Part shown: one piece after another, positions 1 through 7,479 of the stretch
How the letters are laid out: every line of letters starts with the position of its first letter
How positions within the stretch are numbered: the stretch's first letter is position 1
Assembly: GCF_002754935.1 (NCBI RefSeq)
Contig: NZ_CP018092.1
Span: forward strand, 2,294,001-2,358,000
Direction: 5' to 3'
Origin: Thermostichus lividus PCC 6715
Lineage (GTDB): Bacteria; Cyanobacteriota; Cyanobacteriia; Thermosynechococcales; Thermosynechococcaceae
Length of the DNA stretch: 64,000 bases
The notes under the pieces: generated by a model
The model's database searches: none
The model's input: the letters and a program-made list of their open reading frames with translations, nothing else
What the model was told of the DNA's origin: nothing
Program-made: the position numbers and the translations under genes

Positions 1-733
1 TAATAATGTTGCGGACTAGAAATGGGATATTCTCCGGTAGTGTGTAAGGACGGCTCAAGTGTGCTGCGATGAGTTCGGCGGGGGTGCCATGGAAGGGGCG
101 ATCGCCCACCACCATTTCGTAAAGCAAAATACCGACAGCGTAGAGATCCGACACAGGAGAAGTTTGGCCGTAAAAGCGCTCCGGTGCCATGTAGGCCGGG
201 GAACCCGTCTGGCCGGTGCCTGTGACATCTTCAATGAGCCGCGCCACCCCAAAATCCGAAACCTTGGCGTGCCAGCCCGTGGGTTGCAGGTCTAGCAGGA
301 TATTTTCGGGCTTGAGATCGCAGTGGATAATGCCCCGATGGTGGGCATAGCTGAGGGCAGACAAAATATCAAGGATAATGCGTAATGCGGTTGTCAAGGG
401 TAAGCTTTGCTCCTGTTCAAGGAGCGATCGCAGTGTGCCGCCCACGCAATAGTCCATCACTAAACTGCGGTACTGCATCTGCCCCTGCTGGCGGGCAGGA
501 ATATAGTCAATGGCCTGACAACTCACCACATGAGGATGCTGCAGCGTCAGCAAGAAGTTGAGTTCCCGTAAGAACCCGCGGGTGAGCAAGTGTCGCTCAT
601 TGAGCACCTTAATGGCAACCAGTTCCCCAGATTCGCGGTTCACACCGACATACACTTGCCCATACTGCCCCTGCCCGGCTACATCCAAGAGCCGATAACG
701 AGAGGTTTGGGCAGCGTGAGCCGTGAGTAGCAA
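1..733 (-). CDS. Ser/Thr protein kinase, slr0152 (SpkG) type, C-terminus beyond the window
   Basis: Eukaryotic-type protein kinase: about 244 N-terminal residues are visible and the frame is still open at base 1. Seen: glycine loop GQGQYGQVY, VAIK lysine, catalytic loop HCDLKPEN, SDFG and the APE motif. The loop has Cys where most kinases have Arg (HRD), so it is a non-RD kinase and may not need activation-loop phosphorylation. No ATG lies in frame; the TTG at 733 is chosen because GAGG precedes it by 4 nt and a stop lies three codons upstream. It is the last gene seen of the minus-strand operon that matches Synechocystis slr0144-slr0152, where the kinase gene is slr0152. The kinase call is firm; the orthology rests on gene order. 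Confidence 0.88.
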   Translation of the reverse strand, partial: MLLTAHAAQTSRYRLLDVAGQGQYGQVYVGVNRESGELVAIKVLNERHLLTRGFLRELNFLLTLQHPHVVSCQAIDYIPARQQGQMQYRSLVMDYCVGGTLRSLLEQEQSLPLTTALRIILDILSALSYAHHRGIIHCDLKPENILLDLQPTGWHAKVSDFGVARLIEDVTGTGQTGSPAYMAPERFYGQTSPVSDLYAVGILLYEMVVGDRPFHGTPAELIAAHLSRPYTLPENIPFLVRNII

Positions 734-830
734 GGGGCCTCAACAACAAGGGTTAACAACAAGGACTCCAACCTTTATTCGCTGTTGCGCTAGGTGAAAT
801 ACAGATCAAATTTAGCAACGTTGAGGTTTT

Positions 831-1640
831 TCAGGAAAAGAGCAATTCTAGGGGAACTTCCTTCTCCGCCTGCTCAGCGCTGCCTACTTCGTGGATGCGT
901 TTGGCTAAATCCCGTGCCCGCTGATAACTGGCAATATCACCACTTTCAAAGAACAGTTTAGCAGCGGTTCGCAAATCTTCGACGGCACCCTTGCGATCGC
1001 CTAGGGTAGAGCGTGCCACCCCACGATTGTGGTATGCCTTAGCATAGGCATTGTTGATGCGAATAGCTTCTGAGTAATCCAGCACCGCTGCTTCTGCATC
1101 TCCAAGGCGTTGGTGGGTTAGGCCGCGGTTATAGTAGGCTTTCGCATGACTTGGATCCGTTTGAATCACTTGAGTATTCTTCTCAATTTCCCGCAGACAG
1201 TCGAGCACCTCTTCAATTTGTTTTTGCTCCGTATCCAGAATGCGGGTGTAATCGTGAAGATCCCGCGTCCCTTGGTTGAGCTGAAGTACTTGCTGCTGTA
1301 CATCTTCGAGGCGATCGCGCACTTGACTCAGAGCAAAGGTCAGGTTTGTCAGGTTCGACTGCTGCGTTGCCTGAGACTCGATCACTTGAGCCATCTGTTC
1401 GCGCTGTGCCTCAGCAAATTCCTTAAGGCTCGCGTTCAGTGTCTTGCGGCTGACAAGGTTTAGGCCCACCGCCAAGGATAATGGCAGCGGGGCGATCGCC
1501 GTCAAAATGGTTTGCTGAGTTACTGCGGCTGCAATGGAAAGAACCACCGTCAACCCAGTTGCCCCCGACTCCACCAGCTCAAAACCCCCTACTTTTGGTA
1601 CAGATGGGATAGGATTTGCACTTAAATCACGATTTTCCAT
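831..1640 (-). CDS. TPR protein with N-terminal membrane segments, slr0151 type
   Basis: 269 residues. The start ATG has GGGAG eight bases upstream. Residues ~25-65 contain two hydrophobic stretches suited to anchoring in a membrane; ~70-135 is a polar Gln/Glu-rich region likely to form a coiled coil; ~140-235 holds at least two tetratricopeptide repeats (motifs AYYNRGLTHQRLGD and AYHNRGVARSTLGD). The Synechocystis counterpart by gene order, Slr0151, is a TPR protein linked to photosystem II assembly and repair at the thylakoid. It lies 98 bp upstream of the kinase gene and 38 bp downstream of the ferredoxin-like gene. The TPR fold is clear; the PSII role is inferred from operon context. Confidence 0.85.
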   Translation of the reverse strand: MENRDLSANPIPSVPKVGGFELVESGATGLTVVLSIAAAVTQQTILTAIAPLPLSLAVGLNLVSRKTLNASLKEFAEAQREQMAQVIESQATQQSNLTNLTFALSQVRDRLEDVQQQVLQLNQGTRDLHDYTRILDTEQKQIEEVLDCLREIEKNTQVIQTDPSHAKAYYNRGLTHQRLGDAEAAVLDYSEAIRINNAYAKAYHNRGVARSTLGDRKGAVEDLRTAAKLFFESGDIASYQRARDLAKRIHEVGSAEQAEKEVPLELLFS

Positions 1641-1678
1641 GGTTTAGCTCCCTATAAACTTGTAAACAGACGGCTGCC

Positions 1679-2161
1679 CTAGGCATCCGACGTATTGGCA
1701 AGGAATTGTCCCACTTGCACTTGGGTATCTTTTAGCTGGGTAATCATCGTCCGGGTAATCAGCTTACCCGCTTCCACCAAAATGCGCCCATCCAGAGGAT
1801 GCAGAATATCCTGCTCTGCCCGCCGCCCAATCAGGGATTCAATATCCTCCACTGCATTGACGTACATCCCTGAGGGTAACTCCACCACCACCCCTGAGCC
1901 AAGAACCCGCGCCTGGCAGGCAAGGCGCGACGATGTGTTAGCGGTTGTAATCACCTCTAAGGTGCGCTGCTCTCGCTTAGTCATCGGCGAGAGGCTTTCC
2001 ATCCCTTCCTTGATATACACGTGGCAGGTGGCACACATCCCCCGCCCGCCACACTCTTTGAGGACGTGTAGTTCAGAGTCCAACAGCGCAGACAGCAAGT
2101 TATCGTTGGTGTTAATGGTCGTTTCCCGAGAAATGGGTTCGAGTTTTACAACTTTTGCCAC
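1679..2161 (-). CDS. 2Fe-2S ferredoxin-like protein, slr0148 type
   Basis: Plant-type 2Fe-2S domain. Counted from the upstream ATG, the cluster ligands are C48, C54 and C57 (ECGGRGMCATC) and C93 (RLACQAR). The C6C2C spacing is one residue longer in the loop than classic ferredoxin. About 75 residues follow the domain (GRRAEQDILHPLDGR region), more than in PetF. I prefer the GTG at 2161, with GAGGAG nine bases upstream and the ferredoxin beta-strand (AKVVKLEP) directly after it. The ATG at 2194 gives 171 residues but has no clear ribosome site and sits in a palindrome. By order it matches slr0148 of the PAP operon. No separate petF-like gene (slr0150) is present here between this gene and the TPR gene. 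Confidence 0.82.
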   Translation of the reverse strand: MAKVVKLEPISRETTINTNDNLLSALLDSELHVLKECGGRGMCATCHVYIKEGMESLSPMTKREQRTLEVITTANTSSRLACQARVLGSGVVVELPSGMYVNAVEDIESLIGRRAEQDILHPLDGRILVEAGKLITRTMITQLKDTQVQVGQFLANTSDA

Positions 2162-2212
2162 CGCTGTGTGCTCCTCAATATCCGTCCGTATCATTCATTT
2201 TGAATGATAGCC

Positions 2213-2884
2213 CTAAGCAGTCTGGGTGCGGCAGAGCCGCTCCATAACCGTGTTGTGATCCTGCCCCTCCTGTAACCATGCCTTAGCAGGTTCCACCCGC
2301 TCCCGCAACCCCAACACAAAATAGTTATTGCTTGCGCCAAGGGTTTCACAGGCCGTTTGCACACAATGGAGATCCCGACCCGTGAGTTGGCTAAAGAAGG
2401 CCTCCAGAATGCCAGCCTCAGCAAAACACTGCGGCTGACCAGTAGCCTTGGGCGCAGCCTCTGCAAACGCGGAGTCCCAAGTTTTCACCACCAAAAAGCC
2501 CTGCTGATAAAAGCTAACATCCAAGTCCAGGGTGCCCCAGCCATGGGTTTTCCAGCATTCCTTAAGGCACTGCAAAAACTCAATCATTTCCATATCCGCC
2601 AGCGGGCGACCATAGTACTCGCTCACATCTTCCACAAAGCGACGGTAAAAATTCTTGCCCCACCAGCGACCACAGTTAAACAACACGACCCCAGTGGCTT
2701 GGCCAACTTCGTGATCGAGTCCTGTGTAGATCGCTTGCAACAGCACATCCGGCAGGGCAATTAAGCGGGCACCTTTGCGATTTTCAATCAGCCCTGTTTC
2801 AAAATCCCCCTGAACGTAGGCATCAGCGGCAAAATAGTTACCGGGTAAAACAGGGTCTTTGACCAGATCAGCAACAGAAATCAT
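2213..2884 (-). CDS. V4R domain protein, slr0147 type
   Basis: 223 residues, start supported by GAGGA six bases upstream. The C-terminal half is a V4R (4-vinyl reductase-like, small-ligand-binding) domain: the region GRDLHCVQTACETLGASN followed by YFVLG matches the family's conserved C-terminal block, and HGWG with DLDVSFYQQG fits the preceding strands. V4R domains bind small hydrophobic or tetrapyrrole-like ligands. In Synechocystis the matching genes lie in the operon tied to PSII assembly. It is paralogous to the gene at 3989-4726; both share the layout G(N/S)YFGA or NYFAA near the N-terminus, GW(G) and the closing V4R block. A role in handling pigment or a pigment precursor is only an inference. 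Confidence 0.85.
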   Translation of the reverse strand: MISVADLVKDPVLPGNYFAADAYVQGDFETGLIENRKGARLIALPDVLLQAIYTGLDHEVGQATGVVLFNCGRWWGKNFYRRFVEDVSEYYGRPLADMEMIEFLQCLKECWKTHGWGTLDLDVSFYQQGFLVVKTWDSAFAEAAPKATGQPQCFAEAGILEAFFSQLTGRDLHCVQTACETLGASNNYFVLGLRERVEPAKAWLQEGQDHNTVMERLCRTQTA

Positions 2885-2919
2885 AGAACATCCTCTTAAA
2901 AACTCTCAAGATAGCAGGC

Positions 2920-3406
2920 TTAGGATTGAACGCTAACAACCGCAGGGATCCCCACAAGGGTAGCTTGGGCATGATCCAACAGGGGCAAAATTAAATCCTG
3001 CTCAGCATCGGTGAGCATTTCCTTGAGGCGAGCACTCAAGAGGTCGTGGCAACTGGTCCACACCGTTTGGGTTTGATGAGCATTGACAACTCCCGTCAGC
3101 CATTCCAAGAGGCGGTGTTGTAAAAATTCAGGATTATTCAGGAGCATGGCCATGGCCGCGTAGCGCAATAGGGCAATCGACTGCCGCAGCACTTCCTCAA
3201 GGGTGCGGGGGTTTTCCGTAGGATAGTTCTTTTGGAGTTTGTCAGCAACGGGTTGGAAAATCTCAACCTCATGATCCCGCAAAAAACTCGTAGGTGTGTA
3301 GCCGCTGTTGCAGGGATTCAACATGATGCCGCAGGACTTTGATGTCAACATTACTGAGGTAGTTTTCTTCGGCTTTGTAGTAGAGGTTCATTAATTCGGT
3401 ATGCAT
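2920..3406 (-). pseudogene. Phycobilisome-like (allophycocyanin-family) protein, one frameshift
   Basis: Read as assembled, translation from the ATG at 3406 (AAGGAG seven bases upstream) stops after 45 residues at 3269. The C-terminal part continues in another frame from the same place. Removing one T from the coding T6 run (3281-3286 on the plus strand) joins ...RLHTYEF to LRDHEVEIF... and gives one 161-residue protein, the usual length of a phycobiliprotein subunit. The segment LLRYAAMAMLLNNPEFL and what follows resemble the phycobilisome globin fold (YA.YALL.GDPS). No typical chromophore Cys is seen in the right place. It fits slr0145/slr0146 of the PAP operon by position. The break may be an assembly error; a start at 3351 in the C-terminal frame would be wrong. 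Confidence 0.72.
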
Positions 3407-3438
3407 AGGGGTCTCCTTAAAACTCCTTAAACAAGCGT

Positions 3439-4008
3439 TTAGAACAGAGTAGACAGGTCAGACAGGGTGAACTCTGGTTCAACTGGGGGCGCAGGATCTA
3501 CCACGGGTTTACTAACTTGGGCGATGACGGGCTGACCGCTCCAAGGGATTCCTGCACAAAACTCGGCCACCGACCGTCGCCACAGAGACACCCCCGGTTC
3601 AAGGGCAATTGCTTGGTCAGGCCGACCGTCCCAGTTGAGTTGGCCAAAAAAGGTGGCCACAGACCAAGCTGGCCATGCCGCTGACACAGGTCTATCGCTT
3701 GCGGTACCTGCTGCTAAGGTTTCATTGACAGGAAGTATGACACCAATCCCCTGCCAGTTCATGCGGCCAAAGAAATCTTTGACGTGGTACCGTGACCATT
3801 CAGTGGGGCTGGTGGTGGCAGGGGGTGCACTTGAGACCAATCCAAGCCAATTGACCCGCTGCCAAAACTCACTCACGCGCACGGTGTGCCAGTTCATGAA
3901 CGCTGGCTCAAGGGTGGGTGTATCTGCCACAGGTAAGCCAAGCCAGTTAAGGTGCGCCAAGAATTCAGCCACGGGGCGCTGCTGCCAGTTACCGCTTAGC
4001 TGTTGCAT
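3439..4008 (-). CDS. Five-repeat FxxxNWxG protein of the PAP-type operon, function unknown
   Basis: 189 residues, starting at the ATG 4008, which overlaps the upstream V4R gene by 20 bp (translational coupling likely). The frame is open further upstream, but that part lies inside the V4R gene. The protein is five copies of a ~35-residue unit: PVAEFLAHLNWLG, RVSEFWQRVNWLG, HVKDFFGRMNWQG, SVATFFGQLNWDG and SVAEFCAGIPWSG, joined by Pro/Ala/Thr-rich spacers, with a Trp about ten residues before each unit. No signal peptide or membrane segment. I do not recognise a named domain. Position suggests slr0145 or slr0146. The repeats look like short amphipathic helices that could bind several copies of one partner, perhaps a phycobiliprotein or the V4R proteins; that is speculation. 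Confidence 0.72.
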   Translation of the reverse strand: MQQLSGNWQQRPVAEFLAHLNWLGLPVADTPTLEPAFMNWHTVRVSEFWQRVNWLGLVSSAPPATTSPTEWSRYHVKDFFGRMNWQGIGVILPVNETLAAGTASDRPVSAAWPAWSVATFFGQLNWDGRPDQAIALEPGVSLWRRSVAEFCAGIPWSGQPVIAQVSKPVVDPAPPVEPEFTLSDLSTLF

Positions 4009-4726
4009 AGACAAGTTCCCCACTGCGGAGCCGTTTTTCAATATCCCGTGCAGATGCCCCTTCGTTTTGCCAAAAGGCTGCTGCATCGATGCGATCTTGT
4101 TTGCCAAGAAGGAACTTGCAGTAGGTTTCGCCCATGGCGTAGCACTGGATTTCAATGCAACTGAGGTCTTTTTGAATGAGGCCACTAAAGAAACCAGCAA
4201 ACAACCCTGCGTAGAGATGGCAGACGGGGCGACCGACATCCCCAAGGGTACGCGCCACTACTGAGTCAAAAATGTTGATAAACATGAAGCCGTGCTTCTG
4301 TTCACTGAGATCGACTTCCCAGTTGCCCCATCCTTGGGTCGTGCAAGGCCACCACCAAGCCTCTAGGACGTAGGGTAGCCGCATTTGCTTGAGACCTTGC
4401 TCGTAGCCGTATTCCTTGGGAAACCACTCTTGAAAGAAGCGGGCATCTCGGCGGCCCCATTCTTCGCCAATTTTGTACATCACAACACTGGAGGCGGAGC
4501 CAACTTCTTCTTCAAGACCTTCTATTAAGCCAATAATAAAATCCTCAGTGACCAAGAGGTTGCGGGCATTATTCCAATCGGTGTAGGTGCCGCGATCGCT
4601 ATCAAATTGAAAGAAGTCCCACAGCGCATAATGGTGGTGGCGCTTCGGATACTTTTTCTGCAGTAGGTGGTTGGCACCGAAGTAACTACCGGAAGCAGCA
4701 GGGGGGCGAGAACTTGTCATTGTCAT
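3989..4726 (-). CDS. V4R domain protein, slr0144 type, first gene of the operon
   Basis: 245 residues. The ATG at 4726 has TGGAG seven bases upstream and is preferred over the in-frame TTG at 4741. The C-terminal V4R domain ends in KDLSCIEIQCYAMGETYCKF and LLG; the Cys pair here (QCYAMGETYC) resembles the metal-binding cysteines in some V4R proteins, whereas the paralogue at 2213-2884 keeps only the first of the pair. Residues ~25-45 are His/Tyr/Lys rich. As the first gene of the minus-strand run it should carry the operon promoter. The Synechocystis counterpart by order is slr0144, associated with PSII assembly complexes. The ligand is unknown. Confidence 0.86.
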   Translation of the reverse strand: MTMTSSRPPAASGSYFGANHLLQKKYPKRHHHYALWDFFQFDSDRGTYTDWNNARNLLVTEDFIIGLIEGLEEEVGSASSVVMYKIGEEWGRRDARFFQEWFPKEYGYEQGLKQMRLPYVLEAWWWPCTTQGWGNWEVDLSEQKHGFMFINIFDSVVARTLGDVGRPVCHLYAGLFAGFFSGLIQKDLSCIEIQCYAMGETYCKFLLGKQDRIDAAAFWQNEGASARDIEKRLRSGELVYATAKR

Positions 4727-4957
4727 AGAGCAACTCCACAAAGATGGCTCAGAAAAACAGGTGGATACCTAACGTCCTTGGCAGAGATTGTCAAACCCAA
4801 AGAACCGAAACCCAACGGTCATAAAAAACTCCATAGTGGTACAGGTGAATAAACCCTAGCCGCTGTACCCAAGGTGGCTAAGAAACGCACCAGCAGTTGA
4901 AACTCTTTGGTGAGGTTGCAACTGAGACTCTCAAGAATCTGAGGGTATATTCCCATT

Positions 4958-4985
4958 CTTATATGATTTTCTTAAGTCATTGCAA
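4958..4985 (-). promoter_or_regulatory. Candidate promoter of the PAP-type operon
   Basis: On the minus strand TTGCAA (4980-4985) and TATAAG (4958-4963) are separated by 16 bp, a reasonable sigma-70 type pair about 230 bp upstream of the first V4R gene. The gap 4727-5226 between the divergent genes holds no convincing ORF. The distance leaves a long leader. This is pattern matching only. Confidence 0.3.
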
Positions 4986-5226
4986 ATCAATGATTTCCTG
5001 TGCATTATTTCTTAACTGAATGTATTAATCTTGTTACAGGCTGTTTCACTCACGAACACGGCACAAAAATATAGCGTGCAAAGAAATCCCTCATTAGGGC
5101 ACGTACACTCGTGTACTAGGCTTAATTTAGTGGGTTCTTCCTCTTGGTTGCCTCCGTGCTAATACGGATTCAACCCCTGTTATTGACCCAATAAGGTAAA
5201 TTCTTGTAAAGCCGTGCGTGGGTACC

Positions 5227-5553
5227 ATGCAGCAACCATCCTCCCATACGTTCCAGCAGTGTATCTACCAACTGGTGCAGCAGATTCCCTGTGGCTACGT
5301 GGCCACCTACGGCCAAGTGGCGGCTCTGTGTGGCTGGCCACGCCATGCCCGCTTTGTGGGCTATGCGCTATACCAAGTGGCTCCAGATTCAGAGATTCCG
5401 TGGCATCGGGTAGTCAATGCCCAAGGGAAGGTGTCTCTCTCGTGGCGCCGCGGCGGTTCTGACGAACTACAACGCTGGCGATTAGAGGCAGAGGGGGTGG
5501 TCTTTAATGCCAATGGCCGCATTAACTTGCGTCGCTACGGTTGGCAGCCTTAA
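5227..5553 (+). CDS. Alkyltransferase-like protein (ATL), MGMT-fold DNA-binding protein
   Basis: 108 residues from the ATG at 5227; an in-frame GTG at 5218 would add three. It has the DNA-binding core of O6-methylguanine methyltransferases (VATYGQVAALCGWP, helix-turn-helix; RFVGYALYQV), but the active-site PCHRV is PWHRVV, with Trp59 in place of the acceptor Cys. This is the ATL signature: such proteins bind O6-alkylguanine and hand the lesion to nucleotide excision repair instead of repairing it themselves. Length fits ATL (about 100-110), with no N-terminal ribonuclease-like domain. Its stop overlaps the stop of the convergent phosphatase gene by three bases. Confidence 0.88.
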   Translation: MQQPSSHTFQQCIYQLVQQIPCGYVATYGQVAALCGWPRHARFVGYALYQVAPDSEIPWHRVVNAQGKVSLSWRRGGSDELQRWRLEAEGVVFNANGRINLRRYGWQP

Positions 5554-6938
5554 TCCATCACCCGCATCACAATTAAGGTCATGTCATCGCTGATGCGCCC
5601 TTCCACACCAATAAAGTCGATGACTGCTGCAAAAATGTAGTCGAGCAAGGCTTGGGCATCTAAGCCTTTCGCGCACGCACGTTCGAGGACAGCGGCCAGC
5701 CGTGCTTCTTCGAAGCGATCGCCCTTGGGATTGTCGGCCTCGGTAATCCCGTCGGTGTAAAAAACAACGGTGTCCCCGGGCTGTAGCCGCACTTCTACTT
5801 GCTGATATTGGGTGCGCTCATCGAGGCCAATGAGCATGCCGTAGGTGTCTAGTCGTTGGACAGTACCGGTTTCGGCCCGCCACAGTAGCGGGGGTAAGTG
5901 AGCAGCGTTGCTGAAGGCTAGGACACGGGTTTGCGGATTGTATTCGGAGTAAAAGAGGGTGACAAAGCGATGGGAACTCTCTAGGTCAGCCTTCATGGCG
6001 CGGTTAAGATGCTGTAAGATGCGGCTGGGACGATGCCCGTTCAGTGCCTCAGCCCGCAGCATTCCCCGAGTCATGGTCATAATCAAACCCGCAGGAACAC
6101 CTTTGCCCATGACATCCCCAATGGCGATCCCCCATCGCCCTTGACTAATGTCTTGACTATCGGCAAGTCCATAGGTAATGGGAATAAAGTCGTAGTAGTC
6201 CCCCCCCACCCAACTGGCGGTGCGACAGGCGGCAGCCAGATCAAGCCCTTGAATCTTGGGGCAATGGCGCGGTAACAAGCGGCGCTGAATTTCGGCACCA
6301 ATTTCCAGTTCGCGGTCAAGACGTTGGCGATCGCGCAGCTTCAGAGCCATCTCATCGTTGGCAATGGCCACTGCGGTTTGATCGGCAATCACCTGCAGGA
6401 GTTGCTGGCGCGTTTCTGTCCACTCGTAGGTGGGTTGCTGGCTAAAGACGTAGAGCCGTCCGCGCTCTGAAAGGTTGGTATCTTTGACCAAAATCGTGGT
6501 GCCGTAAAACTGAATGCCCGCAGGAAGACGATCTTGCAATTGTTGATCGAGCACATGCTCTAAGCGGGGGCGATCGCCATGGGGGTCAGTGGTCATGATC
6601 CCCACGCTGTTGGCCAAGGTACGGGTGGCGGTTTCGAGGGCGGCGCGGATATTGGGGCACTGATCACTGGCATGACAGTGAAGCTGCTCCAGCCGTGCTT
6701 GACCATCGGCACGGAAGAGCACCAAGGCAGCGGCCTCTGCTTCGGTGACACGGCAGCTAATGAGTGGGATTAACTCAAAAAACTGGTTGAGGTTATTAAA
6801 GCTGCGCAGGGCAAAGCTGAGAGAGGCCAATAATTCTTGAATTTTACTGGTCTCGCGCTGTAACCGAGACACCATCTCTTTGAGGGCGATTACAGGACTC
6901 GAGGAACTCATAGCAGCAAGGGAAGAGGCGGGTAACAT
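5550..6938 (-). CDS. GAF domain PP2C/RsbU-type protein phosphatase
   Basis: 462 residues. N-terminal helix ~10-45, then a GAF-type sensor domain ~45-205, and a SpoIIE/RsbU PP2C phosphatase ~225-460. Metal-binding motifs are seen: WVGGDYYDF, GDVMGKGVPAGLIM, FSNAAHLPPLL, FYTDGITEADN and ISDDMTLIV. Proteins of this architecture dephosphorylate anti-sigma antagonists in partner-switching pathways. No anti-sigma kinase or antagonist gene lies beside it in the window, so its target is unknown. The ATG at 6938 is used; an ATG nine codons in is also possible. Confidence 0.85.
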   Translation of the reverse strand: MLPASSLAAMSSSSPVIALKEMVSRLQRETSKIQELLASLSFALRSFNNLNQFFELIPLISCRVTEAEAAALVLFRADGQARLEQLHCHASDQCPNIRAALETATRTLANSVGIMTTDPHGDRPRLEHVLDQQLQDRLPAGIQFYGTTILVKDTNLSERGRLYVFSQQPTYEWTETRQQLLQVIADQTAVAIANDEMALKLRDRQRLDRELEIGAEIQRRLLPRHCPKIQGLDLAAACRTASWVGGDYYDFIPITYGLADSQDISQGRWGIAIGDVMGKGVPAGLIMTMTRGMLRAEALNGHRPSRILQHLNRAMKADLESSHRFVTLFYSEYNPQTRVLAFSNAAHLPPLLWRAETGTVQRLDTYGMLIGLDERTQYQQVEVRLQPGDTVVFYTDGITEADNPKGDRFEEARLAAVLERACAKGLDAQALLDYIFAAVIDFIGVEGRISDDMTLIVMRVMD

Positions 6939-7035
6939 GGGCAGCCAATGACCGCAAAAGAGTCAATTGCCTGTACAGCGTAGCGCAAAAAACGTCAAGA
7001 TGAAAGACGTTTGGATTTTTTATACTACTTTATAG

Positions 7036-7471
7036 TAGTGATGTGGGCGGGCTAAAACCCCTCCGCTTTAGCGAGGGGATACAGCCAACTCAGGGGGCTT
7101 TAGCCCTCTCTATGTGTTAAACTAGAGACGTGGAAAGTAGGCGTATCAACTACGCGAAGAAACATCCTAGTACGGAGAAATCCCGGCAAGTAAGTCACTA
7201 CCGCTTTGGCGGCAAGCCTAAACCACTGCAAGCAATGGCAGGATGTTGAGCGTATCGAATTGGCTAGTGTTGAAAAGCGCGAAACCACGAACCAAAACAT
7301 AAACGTAGTCCCAATAGCAGAAATGCTTGAGGTGAGTAGGGGGTCTTTGACTGCCCCCACCCGCATTAAGTTGTGGGTGACAGCTCAAGGGAAAAGCGAA
7401 GCAACGCGGCTTCAGCCCGTTGCGCAGCATCCGTTGGGAATCCCCTCTCTTTCAAGGAGGGGAGAAGTCAA
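7036..7471 (+). mobile_element. Non-autonomous IS200/IS605-like element with omega-RNA-like 3' half, copy 1
   Basis: 436 bp, nearly identical to 41120-41555 and 61269-61703. All copies follow TTATAG and end in GAAGTCAA. The left end has a hairpin (CCCCTCCGC...GCGAGGGG, 7058-7078), and the right end a hairpin with nearly the same stem (CCCCTC...GGAGGGG, 7442-7462), typical subterminal palindromes of IS200/IS605 transposons. There are no flanking target duplications. The 3' half can fold into three more stems (7339-7358, 7358-7379, 7401-7423) just before the end, as in the omega RNA of TnpB elements. It encodes no transposase; a conserved ~40-codon reading frame lies at ~7130-7246 but has no known relative. 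Confidence 0.72.
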
Positions 7472-7479
7472 AGGTTCGC

